Source: Girardinichthys multiradiatus (taxonomy: Eukaryota > Chordata > Actinopteri > Cyprinodontiformes > Goodeidae). From it: 64,000 nucleotides of DNA. Below are positions 10,577 through 22,156 of the stretch, in pieces. The first letter of the stretch is position 1. Each line of letters opens with the position of its first letter. Made by a program: the position numbers and the translations under genes. Under the pieces are notes generated by a model. That model was given only the letters and a program-made list of their open reading frames with translations, ran no database searches and had not been told where the DNA came from. The stretch lies in contig NC_061816.1 in assembly GCF_021462225.1 (NCBI RefSeq), forward strand, positions 6,606,119 to 6,670,118. Direction: 5' to 3'.

Positions 10577-11781
10577 CTGCTGTCCTTTCAGACAGAACAT
10601 GGAGGGTACAGAGTGTGTGCAGAAACAGCAGGTTGATGGGATAATGCCCATCATCTGTTGCACCGTGTCATTTCTGTGCTGCCATAACCTGCTTTGGTAA
10701 CAGTCCTGCACACACAGATGCACACAATGAACACATAAACAGCTTTTTTATGGAGCTCCTGGTCGCTGCGTTTCTGGGAGTTTTAACAGGACACCTAGCT
10801 CCTTGGTAAAGTCAGATTTTAGAGGGAAAAATAAACCGATCTTCTTGTCTACACGCATACATGTGCAAAGGTGTGTTTGCAGGGATTTTAGTGCAGCATA
10901 ATAATCGCCAGGATAAATTCCTTCCTTTCCTGTGAATGACCTAATCCAGATTTGATGGTCATTATATCAGGCCTGTTTCATTATGCTATAAACATACAGC
11001 ACAGATAATCCTAATCTCTGTAATGCTACTGTAAACGAGACCAACGCTGCTGTTCCACTAAGCTCACCTCTGGTGGTTGGGGTGCGTTTCCTGGCAAGAT
11101 CTCAACATTTCACTGCATTTGAATCATGACAATTTGCCTCTAAACGCCGAGAAATGTGAAAAAAATCTATGTTTAGGAAATCTCTGAGAATCAGGTTGGA
11201 CGTTAGTTACTAATCCCAGCGATTGAGTCCTTAATTAATTGCACAGTTTTGTAATAAAGCTGGGAGGATTATCGTGTGGACAGGTGGGCAGATATAAACC
11301 TCTCTGGACCAGACACATGTTGGGATAGAAGCAAAGCCATCATCCCTAACAAAGCGGGTTTTGTTTTTTTTCCATGAATGCACTCCAAATGTCTCTGTGC
11401 AGGACACAAAAACAGCTTGGAACAGTGAGTTTAAGCCTAAACAGAATATTTGTGGTTTCAGGTTACTGTATCTGGCTAAATCAACCCCAAAAATTTAGAT
11501 ATTGGCATATTGGATATCAAGTTTTGAAGCTCATAAAGATCAATTATTGATCGGTTGTGCTTTTACATGTGATCGAAGCTTTTTGATGCTATTTTCTTAC
11601 AAGCAAATTAAACTAAACTACACTCAACTTTTGATTCCTTATGTCAAAAACAGCAGAGACACTTTTTTTTCGAAGGTAAAAGCTGTGTGTTTATCCTTAT
11701 CGACCCACTCCGGGCTCATGTGGATCCATATTTACGTTTGTCGGGACCTATTATTGGCAATTCAAAGTGAATTTTGTCACA
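10575..11781. other. Unassigned spacer
   Basis: Unique-looking non-coding DNA; the 96-codon open frame at 11502-11792 has no features of a protein and runs into the next transposon relic. Confidence 0.35.
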
Positions 11782-12250
11782 TCCCAATTTAAAAACTTCA
11801 ATGCACTGACAGATCAACACAAAGTAGAGGATGATTGTAAAGTGTAATGAGATTCATACATGCTTTTCATAATTTTTAACTATAAAAATCTAGAAATTGT
11901 GGCATGTATTTGTGTTTACTCCCTGAGTTTATAGTTTGTAGATCCATTGTTTCCTTCTGTGTATTTTCTCAAATATCAGGCTGACAATTATGCCCATTCT
12001 TCTGCAAAACATCTTAAACTCAGTCAGATTGAAGGGAGAATATCTGTAAACTTTAATTTGTCGTGCCACAGATTCTCAATTGGATTTAGGTATAGACTTT
12101 GACTTGGCCATTCTAAAACATGAATATGCTTTGATCTATACCATTTTACTAAAGATAAACCTCGGCCCCAGCAGCATAAAGGAAACCTGAGTTTGTCTAA
12201 TGTCCAACAGAGAAGATTTTCTACAGTATTTTCTTTGCCACTGTTTAGCT
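11782..12250 (-). mobile_element. Tc1/mariner-type transposon relic
   Basis: Begins with the terminal words AACTTCAATGCACTGAC and GATCAACACAAAGTAG, then the subterminal TGGCATGTATTTGTGT and, inside, GCCCATTCTTCTGCAAAAC, AAACTCAGTCAGATTG, CACAGATTCTCAATTGGATT and GGCCATTCTAAAACATGAAT. These are the antisense of a Tc1-type transposase leader common in fish. The distal part is missing after about 12250. Relics of the same family in plus orientation occur at 35900-36200 and 51100-51690. Confidence 0.7.
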
Positions 12251-12309
12251 ACAGGTTTACTTACTATTTAATTCAGAGTAATAATGCTGATGGTGCCCAA
12301 TTCAGGATT

Positions 12310-12420
12310 TTTGAAGCGATTCAGCCTCTTTTCCCGCCTGGACTTATGATCCAGACCAGTTTCACGTTGGGTTTCTGTTGTTGTTCCTCTACATTTGTCT
12401 ATTTAGTAGATATGCAGTGA
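12310..12420. repeat. Left arm of a diverged inverted repeat
   Basis: The segment with GGGTTTCTGTTGTTGTTCC is similar in antisense to 12870-12960 (GGGTTTCTGTTGTAGTTGC on the minus strand), with flanking words GATTCAGCCTC/AATCGCCTCC also roughly matching. By eye the core match is about 80 bp and far from perfect. Confidence 0.4.
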
Positions 12421-12869
12421 AACGATGTGGAAGATGATATGAAATTATCTGTTTGAGAGTAAGCCTTGATGTTTTCCTGACCCTAACCTATTAGTTGTAA
12501 TTGTGCTTGTCTAAACAGGTGTCCGGTCCTAGTCTCTAGGGGGCTGGTGTCATGCATTTTCTCTACCAAGATATTAGTGAGTTAAATGAATGAATTACCA
12601 TCTCAGTAAATACACAGATTATGATCAGGCATTCTATTTACCATTTAAAGAGATAGCTCTCAATTTCCGAATAGAGGCCAATACCAAAGCAGACATGTAA
12701 TCTAAAAACAACTTAAAATCTCAAAATCACAGTTTATGCAAACTTTATTTTATCAACCATATCAACCATTGTCACATTTGCACAGGGAAGGCATTTACAT
12801 AGAAACTGACGGTGCACCATCTGCTTATTACACCGCGCAACTTCATACCACGTTAGGGTTAGGGAAGAC

Positions 12870-13020
12870 TCAGCCAAATATGGTACATCCACAAATATAG
12901 AGCAGCAACTACAACAGAAACCCAGGATAAAACTAATCTGAACCATGAGCTTTGGCCAAAAACTGGTCTAGCTTGCATTAGTAAACCCTCCATATGGAGG
13001 CGATTCAACAATAAACAGCT
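12870..13020. repeat. Right arm of a diverged inverted repeat
   Basis: Antisense partner of 12310-12420. The two arms could be the ends of an old non-autonomous element of about 700 bp. Confidence 0.35.
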
Positions 13021-15539
13021 TATAATCACCCTTGTTTTACACAGCAATATCTAGTTCCATGTCTAATGTTCACACATTTTATTGTCAAAGTTTATTTAAG
13101 CACTAAGCCATATTAAAAACACATGTAAGCCTAACGAGAATCTTTCATGGGATTTTCTTTACTTTGACTTAAGACATCCACTTCTAAGACGATGTGTTAA
13201 TTTTGTTAAACAGTGGTTGTGTCATTTTGGAATGAAAGTCGTCAGTTTCCTCCAAATGTCAATTAGATTCAAATATAATCAAATATATTTCAATGAATAA
13301 AACATTGTGGGTAACACATTGGATGTGCCTTTGCTGCTCAGAGTGTTTGATGGTTTGTACTCCTGTTTCTCTCTGGTTGAAAGCCTCCTATACCGTTTTA
13401 CAGTTAAAACTGTTCCTTGCGTATTTACACACGGCATTGGTCATCTAAAGGACCATTTAACCATGTCTAGAACAACAATCTGCAGATGACGATTGTCTTT
13501 CATGAAGCGAAAAATGTATGTTCTCCCGCTTGAGAGCACCGTTTGTGATTTGCAGCTTTTCTAGAGGTAGCATGCATCTGTTAAAACCAATAAAATCTTC
13601 ATATTCATATCTTGTAGTTCTGTCAAACTGCTTTCTATTGTAGTTTTAAACTGAGGAATCAATTTACAGTATAACGTGATGGTGGACGAGGATACAAATG
13701 CTGGAAAAAGCAAGGCTGATCAGGGAAAGAACCAAGAACATGAAGCTGTTCCATCAAAACCCCACATAGAACTATAGAAACTATGAATAATGGGCCAAGG
13801 CCTTTAAACCATAGCCGGAAGTCATAGATCATGAAAATCTAGAAGAATTCAGTCCCATGCAGTGCTACTGTACTTTTATAATGTAAAGCTTGGAAAAGCT
13901 TAAAAGACTGCACCAACGTAAACAGGGGAAACCAGTTCAACATAACTGTGATGATGGGAAAATGGATAAAAACCCAGTAAGGTACAGTTTACAAACATCT
14001 TAAAGTATGATATCAGCTTAATCACTCAATGTGGAAATATAAAATTAACTAGAAAAGTGGAACAAGACGGTAAGGGAAAACACCACCACTACTATTACGT
14101 TCATTCTTGCACAACTGCAAAGTCTAAACCCCCAGGGGTATAAACAAATACCCAATATGGATATTTATAGACCAATTTCAAATACAATCACAATTAAAGC
14201 TAGTAAAAAAAGTCTTCACTGGGGTATGAAGGGATTCATTTGTAAACCCGTCCAAATTGTAAATATTTTAGCTTTAGAATATTCTACTCAGTGGTTCTGA
14301 TTGTCATACTAAACACAAATCTATTGATGTCCATTTAGGAGATTTACTGGTTAGTGTTTGGGTTACAGTTAGCAGATTTTGCATGTGTTTTGTGCCAGTC
14401 AGCCAACAAGAACAGATTTGTGCAGTGTATTGAGAAAAAATATGTGTACCCTTAAATATTTCTTCTGCTATAATTTTTCCCATCTTTACTATGTTATATC
14501 TTACAAAAATAATTAATGCAAAATGTAATTTCAAATATTATTTTATTTATTAAGGGAAAAATCTATCCAACTTGGTCCTATGTAAAGAAGTAATTGCTCC
14601 CAAGACCTCATCTATCTATCTCTTTAACAAAACCTTTCAAACTGGTTTAGTTTATGAAGATGCTTTCTAACCGTACTGCTTCCTGGCAAACATGGAGCCA
14701 GTCGAGTTTTGTCACCTATTTTTGGGGCAAACTGAAGTGCAATAGGAGGAGCGTTTGTAGATTGTTGAGGTTGTTTGTGGATTGTCGTTACAGAATTGTC
14801 TATCAATAGGTGCAGTCAGTGTCAGTAGTCCTTCTCATCAAACCGGGGCCTGACAAAGAGGCGGCGGCGCATGGGAAAGGGGCAGCAAGGTGAAACTAAT
14901 GCCATGGATGTTTGATTCATCAGGGCCTCATTGTTGGCAGCCATGGCTGATTGTGAAGGTGCAGTCAAGCAAAAGGGGTGCGGAGTAATCAGTCGGATTT
15001 ATGGTGCCGAGGGCCTCAGGAGAGGAAAAAAAAGGAAAAACACACTGAGACAGAAGCTGTTCACAGTGGAACAGGTCTGAAACACACCTCATGAAAAGAA
15101 AAACTGTTTTTACCCTGATGTCATATATGGTGACTGCGTTAGTTGCTCTGTACTCCACTCACCTGTACATGAGTGCATATATAACCAATAGACTAAAAAG
15201 TTTAACATTTTGATGTTAGATGGTATTTAGAGGATATTCCTTTTAAGTTCAGGTGGGATTGAATTTCTCTACAGGGGGACAAAACAGAATTACTTTATGC
15301 TATTCTATTACTTTAGAAGGGTAGTATTATTAGCATAATAATATTATTAATATTAGTATTATGACCTGGGTGTTCTGAGTATAAGATGTGTTTCTTCACA
15401 TCTATACAGAAAAAATAAAATGTCCTTTGCTGCAATTTCTTTTTTTTTTTTTTTTACTTCCTATGGTGGAAAGATTGTGCTACAAGCTAATAGCTTGGAC
15501 ACAAAAGGGAAATTAAATAAAGATTTGCCTTCAGTTGTT
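13021..15539. other. Unassigned non-coding stretch
   Basis: No gene or transposon recognised. A poly-T tract lies at about 15437-15456. The part 14820-15150 is less AT-rich than its surroundings and non-repetitive, and could be a conserved non-coding element; unverified. Confidence 0.35.
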
Positions 15540-16320
15540 ATTTTTATTTATGTTTTCTAAACCAGTGCCATAGCTAACAATATGTCTAACATCAGCGCTA
15601 CTTAAAATACAGTGTTGTTTGCTGCTATTTTCTGCCATCTAGGAGTGGCTAGCTGTGCTACATTTGATTTTGTACATAAACAAATACAAGAAAATGAAGC
15701 TTTGTGTCAGGGGTTTTATCTTTAGTAATGTCCTCTGTAACAGTGCTATGGCTAACAGTGAGTTTGCTATTAGCTGCATGCTACTTTTCTAATTTCCTGT
15801 TGCAGCTAGAAGTGCAAAAAGCTAAGAGCAATGCGACATGCTACTGTAAATTAACAGGAAAAAGTGGAGATTTTAATTTATGTCTGCCATGAAAAAATAC
15901 AATGTTCTTTGATGTTACTTTTCTGACGTCCTCCATCAGCTAGTTGTGCTATCAGCTAATGCTAACTAAACAAGTAAATTAAATAGAGATTTCCCATCAG
16001 CTGTGGTTTTTATTTAAGTTTTCTTCACTAGTGCTCCTGTAAATAAAATGTTTCATAGCATCTAAACATTAAAACAACTCAATTTTCTTTTCTGATGTTT
16101 TTCTAATTTCCTGTAGTGGCTAGCTTACTACTTTTTGTATCCCTTTTTTATTATGTTTAACAGTGCTACAGCTAACATTTTCATTAGCATCCACACATTG
16201 AAAAAGTGCAAACAATGGTCTACTACATTTCTGACTTCCTGAAGCAGCTAGCTACAGAACAATCACATTTTAGCTTAAATATAAACAGGAAAAAATAAGT
16301 GGATATAATTTTCCTAGCAG
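15540..16320. repeat. Degenerate GCTAGC/AGCTAAC-rich tandem array
   Basis: Phrases recur in order: CAGTGCCATAGCTAACA (about 15563), CAGTGCTATGGCTAACA (about 15741), CAGTGCTACAGCTAACA (about 16162), each followed by TTTCTGAC/TTTCTAATTTCCTG and GGCTAGCT-like words. AGATTTGCC/AGATTTCCC with a TTTTTATTTA segment recurs near 15523 and 15990. Unit spacing is irregular, so it is an old, indel-rich array. Confidence 0.6.
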
Positions 16321-18444
16321 CCACCACTTCCTGCACTAATGCAAGAAGTGGTGCACTAGTGGTGCACTAATGTTTATATTTATTTGTGCACACTTTTTGG
16401 GGATGAAGTCAATATTTTGTTCTGACTCCATATCTGATGCTTCTTATACAATGGATTAGACCAGTATTAACATGTAAACAACAGGACTAAAGCAACCTCT
16501 ACAAAGCATTTCTACCTTGATCGAAAGAAGAAAACTCTCAAAAAATGTCTTGAGATGTTTTCATATTTTTGTCAGTACCTTCATAGTTAGGTAGTTTATC
16601 ACCACCGTTTTGAAATTTTGTTTGTATAAAAGATTAAATAATTTATATGAGCTCATCTGAATCATATTTTGTGTGCATTCTTTACTTTATTGTTCTTTCA
16701 AAATCTGTCTTTCACATTGTCGTCTTCTTCCCCATCCATACCTTCTTCTATTTCGCTTCCTCTCTTCTCCCCCCCTTCATCCCTCCATCCACCTTTCTGA
16801 TTGGTCGTTGTGGGGGAAGACAGATGTAGGGCAAGCAGCAGCTAAGCCGTTGTACTCTTAAGCCTAATGTGAAAGTTTTATATGCAACGAGGTGAGGAAG
16901 GGAGGAGGGGAGGGAGGAGGATGGAGTTTGAACTGATTAGGATTATTCCTGCTTTTAATACAGCTGTCCCTCCAGCTTAAGGTAAACCAAATGTTGCCAA
17001 CAGAGATTAGTGTACCTTGGGTGGTTATTAGCGATACTCCCCTTATACGCACACATACACGTCAGAAACGCCTCTAAAGCTGCTCTCGTTGGCATTAATT
17101 TGAGAGAGGCGGGAAGGACAAGATGAGGAGGAGGGAGGAAGAAGAAAAGTGCTGCAACTTGATCTTCTGCACCTGTTGGGAAAAATCGTGTATGTCTGGT
17201 TGAAAGCTGTGTATGTTCTTGCTTTTGTGGTTATGATATTCCAGCTCATTTCAACTTGAAGATACAACTTTAGCTCATAGTTGGAGGATTATCATTGGAA
17301 CCACACAGTTTCTGTCTTATTGTGCCGACTCACACCCGGTAAAGAAAGCAGCAGTGAAAGAAAGTGGAGGAGAAAATGAATAATAAACACGGAAAAACAA
17401 TGAATAAATTAAAAGAAACTTATGAAAAGTAATCCACATTCCCACATTTCCAATGTGTGAACAATAGAACTGGTGTGGAATTTCATGTGCGTATACCTGT
17501 GCATCTGTTCTGGCCCGTCTGTCGACAGCCTCTCAACCAGTAAAGCCAGCTGGCACGATACCTCCACATCCCAAGGAGAACAAAACACACAGGCTGTCTC
17601 ACACTTGGCATCTCATGTCAAATATTATGTCACCCGCAGTGAGCCGCGCCTGTTAATGCAAACATCAGTAAGTGAATACAACAGGCTTGGCTCTGGAGTT
17701 TTATTCAAAACCCCCCTTTCAATGTTTCTATGGGTAAGCAGCCCGGCAGAGAGAATTATTCAGATTTAGTCCAAAACCACAGTGGAGATGGAACTTCAGC
17801 TTTGGGAGTCGTAGATGCTGAATGTTCCCAGGAACAAATAAATGCAACAATCAATCTGCAAATGCTTTGCTTTTATACTAACACTTAGAGGGTTTGTGTA
17901 AACCAAACAGTCTAAACAGCAAAAGCAAGTTTTGAGTTACAAGCAGGACTCCTGATTTGCATCTGAGTTTGAGGCTGAAAGGAGAGAGTCTGTCGCTAGG
18001 TAGATTACTCATTCTGGTTTGCTGAAAGAAATATACTGGTGGAGGCGAGGCAAGAAACAAAGCAATGGAAAACCAAACCTTCCCTTTTGAATTCTCTGCT
18101 CTTGAAGGATGTTTAGTAAATTCTCGAGGCTTTTTAACACATACCTAAAAAAATGAATGATAATGCTGCATTTAATGGCGCATCGTTGTTTAGATAGAAG
18201 AAAAACCAAAAAACATCCCGGTCTGTCGTCCCACCTCCTCTGGCCTTTCTGGCAGTTTGAATTTTTTGAGGCTTTGACTTCATAATGAGAAACAACATTT
18301 TTCAGGTGGATCACCTTTGCAGGATGGAGATCCAGACTCTTTGCTGGCCTTCTTATTGAGTTTATCTGCCTTTCCTAATGAAAAGTAGGAACGTCCTTTG
18401 CTCGGGGGACAGATGCATTCTGAGTTGATTTAACTTCTTGTATG
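16321..18444. other. Unassigned non-coding stretch with purine/pyrimidine tracts
   Basis: Pyrimidine-rich 16720-16800, purine-rich 16890-16925 (GGGAGG words) and 17115-17150. Between and after these, 16805-17080 and 17500-17780 are non-repetitive and of balanced composition. No splice-bounded exon could be supported. Confidence 0.35.
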
Positions 18445-18605
18445 AGTTTATCCTACCATCACTCATGAGCAAGATACTTGAAGTCAATTGCTGGAGTCAG
18501 AGAATGACTCCCCGACCTGAAGGGAGTATTCCACCTTCTGGGTTGAGAATCATGTTCTCAGCCTTAGTTACTCCCCCGATTGTGGCAGCTGACCACACAT
18601 CAAGA
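18445..18605 (-). mobile_element. Rex3/RTE-type LINE fragment
   Basis: On the minus strand: GAGAACATGATTCTCA, then GGTGGAATACTCCCTTCAGG, TCGGGGAGTCATTCTC and TCAAGTATCTTGC. These are decayed forms of the Rex3 RT words that encode 'ETMVLSRK... VEFKYLG'. It lies directly beside the Tc1 element at 18629. Confidence 0.6.
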
Positions 18606-18628
18606 AGTTTTCAAGTATGTTCTATATA

Positions 18629-18828
18629 CAGGACCTTCTCAAAATATTAGCATATTGTGATAAAGTTCATTATTTTCCATAATGTCATGATGAAAATGTA
18701 ACATTCATATATTTTAGATTCATTGCACACTAACTGAAATATTTCAGGTCTTTTATTGTCTTAATACGGATGATTTTGGCATACAGCTCATGAAAACCCA
18801 AAATTCCTATCTCACAAAATTAGCATAT
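18629..18828 (+). repeat. Left terminal inverted repeat with internal direct repeat
   Basis: Starts CAGGACCTTCTC. A 19-nt motif at the outer end (18637-18655, TCTCAAAATATTAGCATAT) recurs at the inner end (18810-18828, TCTCACAAAATTAGCATAT) with 17 of 19 matches. This is the IR/DR architecture known from long-TIR Tc1 elements such as Sleeping Beauty, where each direct repeat is a transposase binding site. Confidence 0.9.
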
Positions 18829-18956
18829 CATTAAAAGGGTCTCTAAACGAGCTATGAACCTAATCATCTGAATCAACGAGTTAACTGTAAACACCTGCAA
18901 AAGATTCCTGAGGCCTTTAAAACTCCCAGCCTGGTTCATCACTCAAAACCCCAATC

Positions 18957-19961
18957 ATGGGTAAGACTGCCGACCTGACTGCTGTCCAGAAGGCCACTAT
19001 TGACACCCTCAAGCAAGAGGGTAAGACACAGAAAGAAATTTCTGAACGAATAGGCTGTTCCCAGAGTGCTGTATCAAGGCACCTCAGTGGGAAGTCTGTG
19101 GGAAGGAAAAAGTGTGGCAGAAAACGCTGCACAACGAGAAGAGGTGACCGGACCCTGAGGAAGATTGTGGAGAAGGGCCGATTCCAGACCTCGGGGGACC
19201 TGCGGAAGCAGTGGACTGAGTCTGGAGTAGAAACATCCAGAGCCACCGTGCACAGGCGTGTGCAGGAAATGGTCTACAGGTGCCGCATTCCCCAGGTCAA
19301 GCCACTTTTGAACCAGAAACAGCGGCAGAAGCGCCTGACCTGGGCTACAGAGAAGCAGCACTGGACTGTTGCTCAGTGGTCCAAAGTACTTTTTTCGGAT
19401 GAAAGCAAATTCTGCATGTCATTCGGAAATCAAGGTGCCAGAGTCTGGAGGAAGACTGGGGAGAAGGAAATGCCAAAATGCCAGAAGTCCAGTGTCAAGT
19501 ACCCACAGTCAGTGATGGTCTGGGGTGCCGTGTCAGCTGCTGGTGTTGGTCCACTGTGTTTTATCAAGGGCAGGGTCAATGCAGCTAGCTATCAGGAGAT
19601 TTTGGAGCACTTCATGCTTCCATCTGCTGAAAAGCTTTATGGAGATGAAGATTTCATTTTTCAGCACGACCTGGCACCTGCTCACAGTGCCAAAACCACT
19701 GGTAAATGGTTTACTGACCATGGTATCACTGTGCTCAATTGGCCTGCCAACTGTCCTGACCTGAACCCCATAGAGAATCTGTGGGATATTGTGAAGAAAA
19801 CGTTGAGAGACTCAAGACCCAACACTCTGGATGAGCTAAAGGCCGCTATCGAAGCATCCTGGGCCTCCATAAGACCTCAGCAGTGCCACAGGCTGATTGC
19901 CTCCATGCCACGCCGCATGGAAGCAGTCATTTCTGCCAAAGGATTCCCGACCAAGTATTGA
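18957..19961 (+). CDS. Tc1-family transposase, intact (DD34E)
   Basis: Would bind the element's ends, excise it and reinsert it at TA sites. 334 residues, a normal full length. Residues about 7-48 form the first helix-turn-helix (QKEISERIGCSQSAVSRHLS), followed by a basic GRKKCGRKR hook that may also serve as nuclear signal, then a second HTH at about 66-110. The catalytic core has Asp148 (LFSDESK), the GG-like segment SVMVWGAV, Asp238 (FQHDLAPAHS) and Glu273 (DLNPIENLW), with 34 residues between the last two. It ends at GFPTKY. The ATG at 18957 gives the canonical MGKTADLT start and lies about 130 bp inside the left TIR. No frameshift or stop. An AATAAA at 20110-20115 within the right TIR may serve as poly(A) signal. 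Activity is inferred, not shown. Confidence 0.95.
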   Translation: MGKTADLTAVQKATIDTLKQEGKTQKEISERIGCSQSAVSRHLSGKSVGRKKCGRKRCTTRRGDRTLRKIVEKGRFQTSGDLRKQWTESGVETSRATVHRRVQEMVYRCRIPQVKPLLNQKQRQKRLTWATEKQHWTVAQWSKVLFSDESKFCMSFGNQGARVWRKTGEKEMPKCQKSSVKYPQSVMVWGAVSAAGVGPLCFIKGRVNAASYQEILEHFMLPSAEKLYGDEDFIFQHDLAPAHSAKTTGKWFTDHGITVLNWPANCPDLNPIENLWDIVKKTLRDSRPNTLDELKAAIEASWASIRPQQCHRLIASMPRRMEAVISAKGFPTKY

Positions 19962-20038
19962 GTGCATAACTGTACATGATTATTTGAAGGTTGACGTTTT
20001 TTGTATTAAAAACACTTTTCTTTTATTGGTCGGATGAA

Positions 20039-20238
20039 ATATGCTAATTTTGTGAGATAGGAATTTTGGGTTTTCATGAGCTGTATGCCAAAATCATCCG
20101 TATTAAGACAATAAAAGACCTGAAATATTTCAGTTAGTGTGCAATGAATCTAAAATATATGAATGTTACATTTTCATCATGACATTATGGAAAATAATGA
20201 ACTTTATCACAATATGCTAATATTTTGAGAAGGACCTG
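20039..20238 (-). repeat. Right terminal inverted repeat
   Basis: Reverse complement of 18629-18828 with one mismatch seen by eye. It carries the same inner and outer 19-nt direct repeats and ends at a TA (20239-20240). Confidence 0.92.
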
Positions 20239-20240
20239 TA

Positions 20241-20744
20241 ATTATACAAAACAGAGGATGTAAAACAAGAGAGTGACCAAAGACAGACAAAGACTACCCA
20301 AACTAAAGCCTGAGAAAAGCTGCTGCATCTCCTGAAAAAAGTTGAGGATCAAAGCGGAGGCAGAACTCATGTGTGTTTTCCGAACCAAAGCCTAGCTTAG
20401 TGGTGACGCTCTTTTTGAAAGTAACCAGCTGTTGTACTATTTTAGGACAAATAGGAATTCTTTGTGATGTTTCCCATTAAGGAAAGGACAAGACTTCTTG
20501 TCCAGAAATATCAATAAATGAACAAATAGGTTAGTATAGAACTCCATAGGCTGAACTGTGAATATGAAATACCAAAACAATTGAACGTTAAGTTGCTCAG
20601 GTAAACAGAAAAATGTGCAAGAGTGCTGTGAATAACGGGGATGAAACCTGGGTTTGGTGGGCAAGCTAAGCCTTGTAGATAGGAAGGACCTGACGTTCTT
20701 TCAATCATCTGATTAAGAACCCTCTTGAACACTTCACTTTGGCA
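20241..20744. other. Unassigned spacer
   Basis: AT-rich, no feature recognised. Confidence 0.4.
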
Positions 20745-20885
20745 GTTTTTCGGACATGCCAAGCGCCCCCCCCCCCAGGGTAAACAATGAACTCACCAGA
20801 GGGATTATATGTCTCATTTGTCTTGGGACCACCTCAGAATCCTCCGAGGGGATCTGGAAAGAGTGCTTTGGTGGTGGTGGTGGGG
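20745..20885 (+). mobile_element. Rex3/RTE-type LINE fragment
   Basis: TTTTCGGACATGCC, a C12 run, then AGAGGGATTATATGTCTC, TCTTGGGACCACCTCAGAAT and CCGAGGGGATCTGGAAAGAG correspond to the 3' coding end of Rex3 (words for 'DYVSRLAWERLGIPREELE'). Flanked by a (GGT)n/G-rich stretch. Confidence 0.6.
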
Positions 20886-22080
20886 GGTGGGGGACACCTC
20901 TCAAAAACCCCATTTAGATATTTGCCATATCAAGTTGACCTCAAGCTGAAGACAGTGAATTAATTGGTGGTACGTCTATTCTTTACTTTTTTGCTCCACC
21001 TGTTTTGTGAAATTTTGTTATTTCCAGCCATTTTGTAGGTTCTTGTTCTTGCATTAAATATGCAACAATGTGAGGAGTTTCAGTATGAATTTAGAGATAT
21101 TATTTGATGACTTGGTTTTAGCTGCAGGACTATTTCTATGCTAAAACGCAAAAACTAAAGAATGAATCTTTTCTTGTGCAAACTAGGTAAAATTATTTCC
21201 TTGTACTTGCTTGATTCAAAAGCTTGTGGAGTAACTTAAACTCTGATCTTTACGCTCTTAAAGCATGCTAGGTGGGAATGAGTAACCTCTTTAAGCCCTG
21301 ATAAGTGTGTTTTTTTAAATACCAAGTGACCTAGTTCTCACACGTGTGCTGTAGCTGTCACAGAATCAACCCTCATTTCTGAGAGCAAGCTACTTTTAAC
21401 AAAAAGGGAGAAGGAGAAGGAGAAATCCTTTGCCTGGAGCGTTTGAAGTGAACATGTGAAGATTTCCTCCCAAACGAGATATCTTCTGACAACTGAAGCG
21501 ACATCAAAAAGTGCTCAATTAAAACAAATGATGGCAATTTTCCATGGACAGTAGGTGTGTCTTTACACGCTGGCTGACAAAACGCTTTATAGGCTTTGAG
21601 CTTCAAAGATATTACCTTATATATCTTAAAGTCCTGCGGGAATGGATGCAGACCAGGTTGATATTAGTTAATTAGAATTCAAAGCCAGCTCATAGGAACT
21701 TCAGTAATAATGCAAACTTTATCATTATACCTCTTGGTATCATGTTCTCATTTAGCAAAATATGTACTTTAAATTACTTACATTTATGTAGCCAAAGGTA
21801 GCTGCTATATCTTTAAGAAATTAGCCTCAGAGTAACAGTTAAACTCCAAAAAAGGAAGGGTTCAAGTTAGACATCATTTGGTACAGATGTAAAGCAGAAA
21901 TGGGAATGCAAGTATTAAAAGAAAGAAGGAGCTTGGGGCTTTAGACCAGGTACCAGAAGACATCATGCCAGTTGACTTCGGAGCAATTCTTCATCCTTAG
22001 CAAGCAGTGGAAACGGAACCAGACACTACAATAAACCTCCACCATAATCAGGTGCAGTATTAAGGTCCGTCTGGTCGGTC
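20886..22080. other. Unassigned non-coding stretch
   Basis: AT-rich, no transposon words recognised. A homopurine AGGGAGAAGGAGAAGGAG run occurs near 21403-21424. Confidence 0.35.
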
Positions 22081-22156
22081 TGGTTGGCAGATGGGAGGAA
22101 GAGGATAATGAAAAACATAACTATACAGGGTCAGGGATACTTTCCAAGGGAAAGAA
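22081..22156. repeat. Partial unit of degenerate tandem repeat, left of the LINE
   Basis: GGGTCAGGGATACTTTCC followed by an A-rich segment matches GGGCCAGGGATCCTTTC at about 23685 and GGCCAGGAGTACTTTC at about 23459, the repeat on the other side of the LINE. Confidence 0.5.

Larger units (their letters stand above)
18629..20238 (+). mobile_element. Complete Tc1-family transposon, DD34E, 200-bp IR/DR
   Basis: A 1,610-bp DNA transposon with TA dinucleotides directly outside both ends (18627-18628 and 20239-20240), the expected Tc1/mariner target duplication. Terminal inverted repeats are 200 bp each, and by eye differ at a single base (5th position, A versus T). It holds one intact transposase gene. 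The near-identity of the arms and the open ORF point to recent insertion. Confidence 0.95.

Noticed and set aside
10397..10723. Open frames across the CA repeat (His/Thr or Cys/Val repeats)
   Set aside because: Artefacts of the dinucleotide repeat; the same applies at 52670-52971.
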